Positions 26,341-38,400 of a DNA stretch of 62,000 bases are shown here, one piece after another (position 1 is the first letter of the stretch; every line of letters begins with the position of its first letter). The stretch covers positions 4,303,298-4,365,297 of the forward strand of contig NC_049991.1 of the NCBI RefSeq assembly GCF_000003815.2. Direction: 5' to 3'. Under the pieces are notes generated by a model. That model searched no databases and was not told where the DNA came from. It worked only from the letters and a program-made list of their open reading frames with translations. A program made the translations under genes and the position numbers. The stretch comes from Branchiostoma floridae. Lineage: Eukaryota > Chordata > Leptocardii > Amphioxiformes > Branchiostomatidae.

Positions 26341-27394
26341 AACCCCGTACTATAAAACCACCCAATAAATTCAGCTAACGTAGACTACTAGAGCTCAGTC
26401 TTCTGTTGACTGTGGTGGAGTTCACATCGGGGAAGGCTGGCTGAGACCGCTGACCAATGCAAGTTTATTTTCAACTCAATTTTGATATTAGGATACTACA
26501 TAAGGTATTGAAGTATGATTATACACAAAGCTTTACCTAACCCAGAAAATAAAGCAATGAAAATGCTGGCTTGTCTTACTCTGGTACTCTGAGACATAAC
26601 TGACTGTTACAATTGTACAGTCAGTACGCTTACAAATAGACACCACATTATTAGCCATATTAGACACATAAATATCAGAGCTAATTCAGTAATATAAGGA
26701 AGATTTTCAAGTTGCAATTATGTGTTGTAGATACAAAAAGACACTTTGATACAAAGTTTCCAAAGCAGAGTTGAAAGTTTCAATTGAACACAAGGTTGGT
26801 TTCCCAAAATTTGAAAGTCACTGTTATAAGGACCTCGATTATGTAACTTTGTTACAACTATCTGGGTCATTCTGCAGGGTTTGATAGTGTTTCCTTGAAA
26901 ACCAGTAGAGAAAATATTTGAATTTTTGACCAGTATTTTATGCTAATCTGTCCCTGCCTTTGTTTCCAGCGTGTAGACAGTCTGGGATGTTTATTAGTTT
27001 ATGTATTTATAGGGGTCAATTCACCACTCTAGCTGCTGGGATGGTCACAGTAGGGAGTACTTGGGGCGACCCCAAACCTCAACAAGCAGGTAATAACGAA
27101 GAAAACTCTAGGATTTTGATCATATGGCTGTTCATAGTTACACAATCATACATAATCACACATACAAAGAATTACCCAATTTGGCCTACCCCAACCTTCC
27201 GGCCTCAGCATAGTTTGACTGGTTTTCTTGTGCAATTATATTTTTGAAGATTACACTCATCTGAAATCAATTATGATATTTTTCACAGTTAAATGTGATT
27301 TACAAGATGACAGGAGCAAAATTACGTGTCAGAAAACTTGACTCCCTGCTTTTCTTTGCTTGAAACATAACTGGGTACATCCTTAGCAAAGGCC
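26341..27394. other. Intergenic, no gene supported
   Basis: An open segment at 26970-27090 has AG/GT-like borders but matches no domain I know. Confidence 0.4.
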
Positions 27395-28310
27395 TTAGCA
27401 ACCTCACCTCACCTAGTCCCATCCTCAACAGGAGGGTCAGGGACTACGGTTGCCTCCAGCACAAGTCTTCGCCATTCCTCCCTGTTCTTGGCCGTCTGGG
27501 TGCATACCTCCAGGGAGCAGCCTGTCCAGTCCTTTGTGTCATCACTCCATCTCCTCCGTGGTCTCCCCCTGCTTTTGGTACCGTTGATCTTTCCTTGCAG
27601 TATGTGGGTGGATATGTTCTGTGCCCTTGTGACATGGCCAAAGTACTGCAGCTTCCTCCTTTTCACCAGGTTTAGGAGTGTTCGTGTTATTCCCAGTTCT
27701 GCTAGTACTGAGTCTTTGGTGCGGTGTTCAGTCCAGCTGACCCTGAGCAGTTTCCTGTAGCACTTAATTTCAAAGGCTTGGATCTTCTGGGTGTCTTTGG
27801 CGTGGAGTGTCCAAGCTTCACAGCCATAGGTCACTACAGGCCAGACCAGAGCCTTCAGTACTCTCAGCTTGGTGGACTCCTTTAGAGCTCTATCCTTCCA
27901 GATGGACTCCAGAGAACCAAGGGCTGTCCGCGCTGCTCCCAAGCGTGCCTGGATCTCTCGGCTACTTCCTCCTGATCCATCAATAATGGCACCCAGGTAC
28001 TTGAAGGTTGGTACTTGCTCTAGCTGGACCCCCTGGCAGAAGATCTTCAGTTCTGTGGGCTGTTTGGTTGCTGCCATGACCTTGGTCTTCTTGGTGCTAA
28101 TCTCCAGGCTGTACTCCATGGACACTGTGTGTACTAGGTCCAACAGCTCCTGCAGTCGCTCTGGTGATGTTGCTATCAGGCCAATGTCATCTGCGAACCT
28201 CAGGTTGTTAATGAGCCTTCCACTAATGTTGACCCCAATCCAAGCGAGTTCGTCGGCAGATTCTCTCATCACTGCTTCGGAGTAGAAATTAAAACAGGCC
28301 GGTGCCACGT
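27395..28310 (-). mobile_element. 5'-truncated LINE, reverse transcriptase C-terminal half (RTE-like)
   Basis: Minus-strand ORF (28350-27409) with FNFYSEAVMRES, NNLRFADDIGL (YADD-type box), STKKTKVMA, FKYLGAII, YGCEAWTL and GRPRRRWSDD, the order seen in RTE-like and related endonuclease-RT elements. The ORF is uninterrupted through the RT thumb and C-terminus. Homology stops abruptly near 28310, inside the RT, as expected of 5' truncation. The first ~15 codons of the ORF before FNFYSEAV are host sequence. Confidence 0.85.
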
Positions 28311-28350
28311 TAGAGGGTACGGATATTTGAAATTTGGGGTCCTGGCCCAT

Positions 28351-29600
28351 GGACTAAATCTGCACAAGTTGTTCTATCTGCCTGGTGTGGGTATGGTGTG
28401 CGTCTTAGGTATCCATTGTGAAGATGTGTGGTTGTTTTCATTTGTTGTCGTTCGATTGAGACGCTATTTTTTGCCCTTGATGCGTACAGGACTGGGTTTT
28501 GAATTTGGTAGTGGTAGGTATGCTAGCTTTTAAGTACGTTTTTGGTATAATTCGATGTGATGTGTTCTGTACATGTATGCGATACAAACACCAAGTCATA
28601 GAACACAGAAAACATCACAACCGACATAAACCATAATTAGGTAAGAGAGTATGTTACCTACGGCCACCTGTTCCTTCAGTTACAAACAAGCTTTCATCAA
28701 CTTGACGCTACAGACCAGTTGGAATGGATAAAATTTACTTTACAAGTATATATATATATGTTCAGGCAGCTTTTTGGTAGGTACTCTTTGGTAATACATG
28801 TGTGTGATTTTGACCTTAAGCTATTGAATAAATGTACTCTTCGTAATAAGCCTAGACTATTTGGCAAAAGTATGTGCTCATTCAACTCTAGGTTTCACAG
28901 GTCAACATGGACATACCTTTTCTCACATGCTCGCACGACATACAGGTTAGAGACTGTATAACAAACAAAACCCTGGTATCTATGTTATGTCGATAACATC
29001 CTTTCTTCATAGAAGAGCTGATGTTGACTATTTTGGGTCCGAGGAGCCCGGAGAGGTTCCCATGTTCAAGTTCATCAAAGTGTGGTCGCGCGTGATGTTC
29101 CTGTGTGTGGTCCACGTTGTTCATTGTTTTCACTCGTCAATATGGACATGCTTTTTGCACATGCCTGCACGACATACATGTTAGAGACTGTAGAAACGGA
29201 CGCAATTTTAAGACCCCAGATAGACCGCGGAATAGTCATTGCTTTTCCGCGACTATTCGACGTTCAAAGCGTCGTTAAGACTTCTCTTTCCATATTCTTA
29301 ATTGGAGATCCCGCACCGCATGGAAAACATGCATTTCTTAAGACTTTTCCGTAACTTTCCGTCGACCATCTTTATTTTATTTTTCCTTCGTGATTTTCTC
29401 AATGTTTATGTGTCTTATACGCAGCCTAAAGTATAAGGTTGTTTAATTTAGAACTTTTCTCTATTGTCACCACTAGGAAAGTCGGCATAGTGCCTATTTG
29501 CATATAAATTAAAACTTATAGAGACAGAGAGGACACCTGTGTGGAACAAATGCACAGTGTTGGCCGCCATGGTTTACTTGTTACCTTCGCCAAGAAGCGT
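28351..29600. other. Intergenic with a ~235-bp local duplication
   Basis: 'gcacgacatacaggttagag' and its surroundings at 28900-28960 recur at 29138-29192. No gene or promoter recognised. Confidence 0.5.
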
Positions 29601-29609
29601 TTGCATGTA

Positions 29610-30075
29610 CGTCAGATCGCGTGACGCAGCGGCAGCGTGTTTGGGTCAGAACCAAGAGGTCTCGAGTTCAAATCCTGCCGTGGCACCGATTTTGTGCCCT
29701 TGGCTTGAGAAGGGCACTTGACACGGCTTTACTCACTTAACTCAGGTTAAAATGAGTACCTAGCTTCGGCTAGGGCCGTCCTTCGGATAGGACGTTATAT
29801 GGAGAGCCATACCCCAAACACGTTAAAGAACCCACCACATGTACGTGCGATGGTGCGGTGCTCGATGGAGCAAATCTGGCTGTCTGGAGTTGGTGATTCA
29901 CTATAAATCCCCCGACAGAGGCCTGGCGAACCTCCGTCTCGTATTCAGCCATACGCGCGGTGACTTATATCGCTCACCCGGACGGGAGACCTGGCGCATC
30001 CCCGTCTTGTACTTAGCCACGAAAGGGTATGTCACCCTGTAAGGGGCGGTATAACCCCATCGTGTGTAAGCACGT
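29610..30075 (+). mobile_element. tRNA-derived SINE
   Basis: A box-like TGACGCAGCGG (29622-29632) and B box GTTCAAATC (29666-29674) are ~34 bp apart, a Pol III internal promoter. The tRNA-like head is followed by a conserved-looking body ('aatgagtacctagcttcggc', 'cacgttaaagaacccaccac') and a tail running into (AT)n at 30083-30168. The acceptor-stem pairing is poor, so it is not a working tRNA gene. Confidence 0.75.
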
Positions 30076-30082
30076 CGACTGA

Positions 30083-30084
30083 TG

Positions 30085-30168
<84 letters not shown>
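30083..30168. repeat. (AT)n microsatellite
   Basis: About 43 AT units with one interruption near the start. It adjoins the SINE tail. Confidence 0.98.
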
Positions 30169-30170
<2 letters not shown>

Positions 30171-30289
30171 CACATTTCTTAGGCCGTGGGCCCTATGCTA
30201 CAATATCTACAGACCGTGCTTTCAAGTGTACATGTACACATAAAGTCAGTTTATCTTATTAACTTTAGCATTCCACAGATTCAACTGAT

Positions 30290-32150
30290 GATGATGATGC
30301 TAACGATGTATGTATGTATGTATACGTAGAAGACCATAATTGGCTTGGATCCCCTCCTCCCTAATTTTGTCTAGTATGCCCAAGCTGTCCTTGTATCTTG
30401 TATTTTGTCCTCCCCATCTCTTTCTGGGCCTACCCAATGGCCGCATGACACTCGGTATGTACATGGAAGCTATCTTAGCAATTCTTTCCTCATCCATTCT
30501 CACCTCAAGCCCCAGTCATCTGAGGGCTGCTCTTTCTACGCCTTGTTCTATTGGTGGCGTACCTAGGATTCCTCTTATCTTATATACATCTTCGTCGTTT
30601 TGCCTTGTATTGTACGGGTCACTTTCATTTCCGCGGCCGGAAGTCTGCTGATCGATGCCTTTCTTAGTTAGTACCCAGGATTCACAGCCGTATAGGAGGC
30701 CTAGTTTTAACCCTATTCAGACCGGGCTTTTTTGGTCATCCCTGGACCGGGGGGGGGGGGGGTTTGAGGCCCTCCACTTCTAAGTCCTATAACTCTTGAA
30801 CGGCGTATCGTAAGGCCACCAAATTTTCAGGACATAATGTCGACGTAATATTTGACAGATAAGTGACGTTTGACGTTACTTTAACATAAGATGACGTAAT
30901 TATGACGTCATCAATTTGATTATATTGGCCAAACCCATGGAAAAAGGGTATTCTCAGAAAACTTCAAGTTATGCTACAAAAATGTAACAACAAGTGCAGA
31001 TAACATAATAATAATGTCTGTTTTGTCTTGCGTTGCCAATAGCAACATCAATGACGTCAATATGACGTCATAAAATGTGTTGGGCTCCGCCATATTATAT
31101 CCACCACCTTGAATTTTTACAAATACTTTTTTAGCAACAAATAATCACAAAAGGCAATGGAAATAGACTAAATTCATTCATTTAAATGGTTTTTGATGAA
31201 AAAATACCAGGTAGTTACAAATTTTAAGGGATAATTAGCGTGTTATTCTTGATCTGGCCATTCGGTCCACCATCTTGGATTTGGGGCTGATGACGTCATC
31301 AAATTAGCATAATTTATGCATTTATAATTATGAAAGATATGCTAAATAATATAAGATTTTATTTATGTAATAAAATCGCAGCAATATAGCAAATAAATGT
31401 GAAAAATATATTGTTAGAACCAAAAATAGTGATTTTTGGCAAGACTGCCTGTCAACAAACTGTTGCCATGGCAACAAGAAAAAATGGAAAATTTGTCAAA
31501 CTTCCTGAAATTGTTGCCAACAATATTTCAGGAAAACTCATCAAATTTGGTGGCTCTTGCGTAAGCCTTTCTGGCGTTATAGGACATCGAAGTTAGCGCG
31601 GGCCTCAAAAGCCCCCCCCCCCGGTCTGAATAGGGTTAAGATGGTGTTGAAGATTGTCTATTTTACGTAGTTGGGACTAGTGTCTCGGAGACCTTGATAG
31701 ACGGCAGTAGCTTCTCTGCTGAAGTTGCTGAACTTTCTGTAATGGGGGATTTCTGACAGAGAACAGCCTTTCTTTGTTCATTTTCATTCCCACGTTTGTG
31801 TACTCGTCATCATACCTTTTAAATCAGTTAAAACAGTTCAGTGCCTCCATGCTACTTTGTTTTCCACTTACAAATACTATCTGTATATCTAAAAGTTTTG
31901 AATTTGTCAGTCTGTATTTTATCAACTTCTTGAAGAGCAATGTCTAGATATGCAATAAGCAACATTGGAGAAAGGACGCTCTCCTGTATTACACCACTGT
32001 TTTTGACATCAAAGGAATTGTTGTGGAGATATCCAGTCATAACGGTGCCAGTGCAAGGTTCTTATATGCTTTGGATTGATTACAACAGTCTTCCTTTGAT
32101 GCATGTCATAGTTTGTGCTGACTGCTGAGAAGGTTCTATCAGCTTTGCAG
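30290..32150 (-). mobile_element. Decayed LINE reverse transcriptase remnant, split by a piggyBac-like insert
   Basis: Minus strand. About 32150-31640 retains GVIQ(E)SVLSPMLL, YLDIALQEVD and FRYTDSICKW, a ruined FADD-type box. After the insertion, 30706-30300 continues with YGCESWVLTKKGID, SDPYNTRQ and LGRPRKRWGGQ. The 3' end carries ATGATGATGATG. Stops and frame changes show that it is dead. Confidence 0.7.
30711..31635. mobile_element. piggyBac-like non-autonomous element, 925 bp
   Basis: TTAA at 30707-30710 and 31636-31639. The termini are CCCTATTCAGACCGG and its exact mirror. TTAA targets and CCC-type ends are diagnostic of piggyBac-like elements. Poly-G and poly-C tracts lie just inside the two ends. 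No DDE transposase ORF. Confidence 0.88.
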
Positions 32151-32463
32151 GTGTTCGGCATACCAACTGATAACAACTGCGTATACCTGATAACAACTTT
32201 TGTTTAAAAAACAGTTGCGGTTGCTCTGTTCCATTGTGTTAAGTAGACGGTAAAGGTTAGATCATGACTGACGTTACTGTTGATCGCGTTTTCCCAAGTA
32301 AATGTGCTCGCGTCAGCTACCTGGGAATTAATGATGTAACCCGTCCGTAGAGCCTCCCCAAAACCATACCCCACGTTACTCTCACCACCAATCATAGGAC
32401 TGTGTTGCCTAAGTATGACCTACCAACTTCTCCTAAAGGTATATTATAGATCACAGCCAGGAA

Positions 32464-32590
32464 ATTTGCATACGCACTGCTATAAATATTTGTAATACGA
32501 GCCACTGAACACCAGAGCGCGCCGGTCCGGGAGAAGAAAGTGACATCCCACACACCCCTTCCACTCGCACAGACAGCAGAAAACCAGTAA
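32464..32590 (+). promoter_or_regulatory. Possible promoter: octamer, TATA box and first-exon donor
   Basis: ATTTGCAT (32464-32471) and TATAAATA (32481-32488) are followed about 100 bp later by a consensus donor GTAAGT (32587). This spacing fits a Pol II promoter plus a ~75-nt noncoding exon. It sits 2.8 kb upstream of gene 2 exon 1, which has its own acceptor, so it could be gene 2's first exon. No conserved equivalent was found for gene 1. Confidence 0.3.
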
Positions 32591-32640
32591 GTCTGGAATA
32601 ATTCTCTAATTAAGGTGAAGAAATCGGCCTAATGGAAATC

Positions 32641-34394
32641 CTAGGTCCCAGCAGGACGGTGTTTGCGTCGGGCCTGGCGTGAGGACTCGTTCTTTCTCGG
32701 GTCGGCGCTGGGTTGTGGAGTTTGGGGAAAGTGTTGTGGACTCCGGGCTCCGTCCTCGGACCGGGCCGAAGTTGTACGCCTCGGGAGGGTGGGGGACCTT
32801 TGCGGGGCATGACCGTTGAGGGCGCGCGTCATGTTGGGTTGTTGCATGTGTGGTTCTGTAGCTGGTCTGGGCGGTGCTGTGTTTAACGTCGGCGTGTGCT
32901 TGCCCCGGCTGCTTGGGTTGAGACGGATCTGGTCTGACAGGTAGAGACTTCTGTTCTGCGATAGCTTCTTGTGTTTGATATACGTGAAGTCCGAAGTTTT
33001 AGACATGTGTAGCATCTCCTGGCCTGGTTGTAGTCACGAATGTTCTTATTGAGTACTAAAGTATGCCTTATCGCTCAACGAATTGTATAGAAAAGAAAAT
33101 AATTATTTTACAGTTTGTATGTTTTGTTGTCTTATCAGTCACAATTTTACGTTTTGTATAATATACCCAGTTTAAAAGCGAAGGATACTCATTTAGGTCG
33201 CAGCAAGAGCGCATCGCGATCGCCATCTAGTGGAAAGGGGACTTAAGCTATAGCTGCATCTTCGGATTGCCTTTCCCTTTTAACTTGAGCACGAGGTCTT
33301 TCTGTGCTTTGGATATCGTTGTGTAGTTGGAGATTGACTTTCTGATGTGAGATTCCAGAGATATCTGTGTAGATTCTACCTGTGCTGTCAAGTTCTTTAG
33401 TGTCTGCGCATGGGCTGCATCTCTTTTGTTGTCTTTTGCGATTAAATCACCCTTGAGTGTGTTGAAGTTTTGAGCAAAGCCAACAAATTGTCTTTGTAAA
33501 TCCCCGAAAGCACCGTCTCTGTTGTCTGTGTCTGTTCCCCTTGGTTTGTTATCGCCATTGTCATCATCCCGCTTCGCGCCAGATTCACACTGATCTTGTT
33601 CTTGTTCTACAACGTCGCTACTTCTGTGTACTTCAACATGATTCAGATTTATGGGCTGAGTGGTTTTAGGTGTTTCGGGAGTGGTTTGGCAAGGTTGATT
33701 GGAAATTGTCTGTATTGTGGTCGTGGGGGTGAAAGTGAAACTCTCTACGGCGTCCCGGACGCGCTGTCTTTATACCCCCGTCACATGTTGCGAAAATCGA
33801 TCGGACGACGAGTCTGCGAGCTCTAAAATACGAGGAGGCATGACCCTGATGCCGACGAAGAAATAGCAGAGTTCTCCCTTCCCGTCAGGGTCATGCCTCC
33901 TCGCAATTTAGACCTCGCAGACTCGACCTCGTCGTCTGATCGATTTTCGCTACACGTGACGGGGGTATAAGCACTAGCTCTCGTGCGCTTGTCTTGTTGA
34001 CCGTTCACAAACTTCTCGACTTCAGGATACAGTTTTTCAGCCAACCATTTTGTTTCCTGACCCTGTACCATTAAGCCCTTCTTTTTACTATAGAAGTGGA
34101 TAGATCAACTTTACCTGTTTTCTGTGCGGCGTTGGGCTGCACGGCGAAGTTTTCCACAGGACGCTTGTTCCTTTGTTGACTATGAAATCTTTGTTGAAGA
34201 AGTCTTGGCGAATCCGCAGCCATTTGTCCATGTCGTTGGATCAAAGTTTCACCCCGCACGTTCTGTCCTCATCTTCGAAGTCGAAAGCTAGCGATTCATC
34301 CAGGGGGATTTTTCCAGTGTTGATGTTCCATGCCTTTGTTGCCTTGGGCGTACGCGTCCTGGGTGTCTTCGGTGTCCTGGACTCAGCACCTGTC
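32641..34394 (-). pseudogene. Gag/ORF1-like coding remnant, unrecognised family
   Basis: Minus-strand pieces in order: 34394-34080 (ATG start; MTGAESRTPKTPRTRTPKAT, LAFDFEDED, DKWLRIRQDFF), 34071-33823 (WLAEKLYPEVEKFVNGQQ), 33630-33250 (GAFGDLQRQFVGFAQNF, coiled-coil-like heptads, then a stop) and 33015-32641 (basic, Pro/Ser/Arg-rich, SLYLSDQIRLN). Frame changes, an inverted repeat and a MITE fragment break it. The mix of N-terminal phospho-rich, helical and basic tail parts suggests a retroelement Gag or ORF1, but no zinc knuckle or pol was seen. Confidence 0.4.
33060..33243. mobile_element. Truncated MITE, same family as 20486-20732
   Basis: It keeps the right end (GCCATCTAGTGGAAAGGGGA) and most of the body but lacks the left terminal repeat. 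It lies between two parts of the gag-like remnant. Confidence 0.65.
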
Positions 34395-34399
34395 ATATT

Positions 34400-35400
34400 T
34401 CACTAATCTTAGGTCGTTATACAATAAAAAAAATCGCAAAAAGCTGAAGAATAATATCACAATAAAGTAGGATTATAAAATATCTAACTCAACTCAATCC
34501 ATGTAATCAATTATACCTCATTGCTAAATCAGGTACGGAGAGCGCACAGCGCGTGACCGTACTCGTCCGCCATCATAACGTAAGATCAAAGCAAGGAGGT
34601 TTTAAAACCTCCTTGATCAAAGACACCAAACTACAAAAGGCGAGAATAGTTGTGGACATTATTTTTGTATATTTCTTCGTATACATTTCTATTTTCCGTT
34701 TCCAAAAACAGCCCGGCCGAAGTCCGGTTTGGAATTGTGACCTTACCCTTTCCCATTTTGAAGAGAACCTATAGTAAGCCAGCTTTGAAACTAGTGAACC
34801 AGCCAATGAGTTGTGCTTACCCTCTACCCCAGAACTGTAATGTTACCGCTTATTTATCTTCAAACGTATCCAACGTTATGTTTTATCTTATTGATGCTTA
34901 ACGCAATAGCCGATATGTAAAATGTTTACTATTTAGTTGATATAGTGAGTAATGTACTCGCTAGCTCGCGCTCTGTGTCACTTAACGTTATCTCCTACTG
35001 TAACAATTTCCATGTCAACGTACGCAAAATGAGAGTAGCGTTATTATTATTTTGGTACCTTTGATACAGTATTAACGATATAAGCTGTATAAACACTCTG
35101 CAACAAATGCAAGCGCTCCCAAAGTCTAATTACATACGGAGCACATGCGACGCGCGTCCTCTTGTGGCCGCCATCTTGCTTCAAAAATGGCAGTGAAAAT
35201 ATAGTTTTGCTCCAAACTGATAATGTTTTTTTGTACTATAAACTGTTATCGAAATCATATCATATTACCCGAACTACCAACATAGGTCACAATATATGTA
35301 GAGCTTTAATTTCGTGTGCAACAGAGATGTAGCATTAAAAGTTACGTATATGTTACAAAGGTACAGCCCACGATGTAACTCTGAATTTTTGTCTTGAACA
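34400..35400. other. Upstream flank of gene 2
   Basis: No gene. A perfect 24-bp palindrome lies at 34592-34615. Homology with the gene 1 upstream flank begins near 35285. Confidence 0.5.
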
Positions 35401-35403
35401 AAG

Positions 35404-35491
35404 AGGCACTGGACAGGACTAAGGTTGAAGATGACCAGTCACTTCACGCTTGCCCTGGCGCTGACACTCCTGGCTGGAGCCGTGTATCCAG
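35404..35491 (+). CDS. Gene 2 exon 1: signal peptide
   Basis: ATG at 35431; MTSHFTLALALTLLAGAVYP, donor at 35492. The acceptor AG at 35402-35403 again implies an upstream noncoding exon. Confidence 0.87.
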
Positions 35492-38400
35492 GTAAGCATT
35501 CTATGATGTGAAGGGAACGAAGAAAGGTAGGCTTTACCATTTAGATTTAACATTTGTCCCCCTTTACAATTAATCTGTACCAAATGACAAGCTTGTTATA
35601 ACTTGAGTAGTTTTAATGTCAGTCAAAATCTGATCTTAATGTATTTTCTATCATAAGCCAAGAGCGAATGGCAGAGACAACAACTCAAGGATAAAGATGC
35701 TTCATCTGAAATTAAGGAAGCTGAACTTCTGCTTAAAGAGCTTGAAGGTAGAGTTTTTTTTTCATTTAGTTTTAAATATGGTTACACACTCAGGTTTTCG
35801 AGTACAAATTAGGCCCATGCCATTATCTTATATCACGAAATCAATTATGGCAAACTTGAAAGATATGGCAAAGAAAAGGTATGAATGGCAAGTGAATATC
35901 TAAGTTGCATTCTTTTGGACAAAAAAACGTTAAAAAAAGTAATAATACATTCTCCGTATTAATACACCTTTTTTACTAAATGAGTTTAAATTCAAATATG
36001 GAGAATTGAGAACTGATATGCATGATTATATAAACAGTTCTGGGTGCAAATCAGCAAGAATGGGGTCGCCACGTGGCCTGAAATTCAAAGATGTAATTTG
36101 GCAAAATGCTTAAGGCACATATCTTCTACAAAATGGAACGTCTGATTTTGTTGTTCGAATTTGTATGGATGAATGGATTTATAATGTTATCACATTTTTG
36201 CAAGTAAACTTTTAATTTATTTTACAAAAAAAATGAACTTATAATGATGTAATTGGCATAAATTTTCTACACCCTCTCGTATTTGAAAATAGGCTATATC
36301 TTTTGCCATCAAAAGATTTTTATGGTTGACCATAGTTATGTTGTAGATTAAACATGCATCATTTCGCGTAGAGCTTGTTACTTGATTGTGAGTTTCGTCT
36401 TTTCTGCAACAGCTGTAATTTTCACTACAACTTTTAGATGTTCTATCATTCACAGATCTGGTGTTGGGTGACAACAATAATGGTGGTGATAATGACATGG
36501 TCATACAGCCCGGAAAACGACAGTCTGGTGAGTGTGAATTCTATTTTGATATCAAACTGGTGATTAATTGCCCAGCTTGAATGCTTTTGTGAAGCCTTGT
36601 TGGATTTTCTGTTGATTATATTATTTTCGAAATACAGTTGTTAGTGGCTTCCTCATAGAAACCATGTCTTATTTTATGGCCAATAGTACTATCACAACAC
36701 TTACTCCCTTCCTCAAGATTTATCCACAACTCAAAAATCATGGCCATAGTACTTCCAGAAAATGAGGTCTCAAACTTCAAAGGGAGCCGCTAGGACGCCC
36801 ATTATTGAATTGGACCTTCGTTTTTGGACACCTAGTAATTATCAAAAGGGTCCAGCCAGAGTTATGCAGTGCTCATGTAGAAACACACATATACATAGTT
36901 CTGCTACAGCATTCCAGACGGAACAGCAGAGAACCGTGGTTTGGTAAATGTCCCTAATCGGCCGGCTGACTCCCCTAGCGTAGTATTTACTTTATTTGAC
37001 CAATTTCTACAATTAGACCACCAAACCACGAAGCCTAGTAGAGGCTATACAATAAAAGTCAGAGCGAGAAGCGACTGTATAAAGTGTACAATAAAAGTCG
37101 GAGCGAGAAGCGACTGCATACAGTGCATAATTAACGCCGTAGCTAGGGAACTACTTTCCGGATGGTACCCAGGCTATTTCACGATATATACTCATACTTG
37201 ATAGGAATGGAAAATGGTTTACATAGAACAGTCCATTTGGCATAGATAGGGTTGTTCAGGAAATACAAGACTGCATACCTTCGTCTGAAATGCCCGTACA
37301 TAGATGGGGGTGTTCAGGAAAATTCCATTCTTGTATAGGGGGTATTTTTTATTCGTCTTTGAGGGTAATGATGTTTAGGGTTGGTCAGTTTCTGCAAAGG
37401 GTTGATATCTAACAATGCATTTTTTACATGGAGATGAAGATGGGTTGAAATATACTATATTTGCTCGGCCTTTCACTTTTACATTATTCCTTAGTTATGG
37501 GCACAGTTTCGAAAATACTTGTGACATTTTGTCGTGTTTTGCTTGTGTTGAATAGTCTTGGGTTTCATAAAAAGCCGACTGACTTTCATTTGGTTTAGTA
37601 AACGCTCGCTATTACATGCTTTAACAGACTGCATCCTGGCGACCGGAAAGTATACCAAAATCACGGTTTTCACCGTGAATTGTCACGGAATTGTCAACCT
37701 TTGCATTTTTACGTAACATCAGAGTCTCTCGCCCTTCCAGTCTGCAATGATCCACTTGGAATGCAATCTGGTGCCATACCTGATAGCAGCATTACTGCAT
37801 CCTCGTCCTATAATAATGCCCAATACGCGCCAGCTCGCGGACGGCTACACGAAGCTGCAGGTGGTTGGGCGCCCAAACAAAGCACCGCCGGCGAATGGTT
37901 GCAGGTAGGCTAGCCGCAGAGACGACTGTTGGCCTATTATCGCTTATACTACTAACGCTCTAGTAGTATAAGCGANNNNNNNNNNNNNNNNNNNNNNNNN
38001 NNNNNNNNNNNNNNNNNNNNNNNNNNNNNNNNNNNNNNNNNNNNNNNNNNNNNNNNNNNNNNNNNNNNNNNNNNNNNNNNNNNNNNNNNNNNNNNNNNNN
38101 NNNNNNNNNNNNNNNNNNNNNNNNNNNNNNNNNNNNNNNNNNNNNNNNNNNNNNNNNNNNNNNNNNNNCAACAGTCGTCTCTGCGGCTACAGGTAGGCAT
38201 ACATTTTGATAGATTAAGGACTCACGATTTTTATATTATAGAATCCTGTTAACTTCATCGATGGTGATGTCCATCGTCATCTATGTTGCTCTAATGTGAT
38301 TTTTTATTACATTTCAGCCATGGTATGGTGAAATATAGTGTTATTTTCACTCCGCGTACCGTAGGTACGGTACGGAGTGAAAATATCATATCAGTAATTA

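Noticed and set aside
26960-27247. Possible exon with AG/GT borders
   Set aside because: No domain, no partner exons and no conservation visible in the window.
29620-29690. Functional tRNA gene
   Set aside because: A and B boxes are present but the arms pair poorly and a SINE body follows directly.
32610-32810. Pro/Arg-rich 66-codon ORF
   Set aside because: Overlaps the longer gag-like segment in another frame.
37944-38200. ORFs reading through the N gap
   Set aside because: Artefacts of unknown bases.
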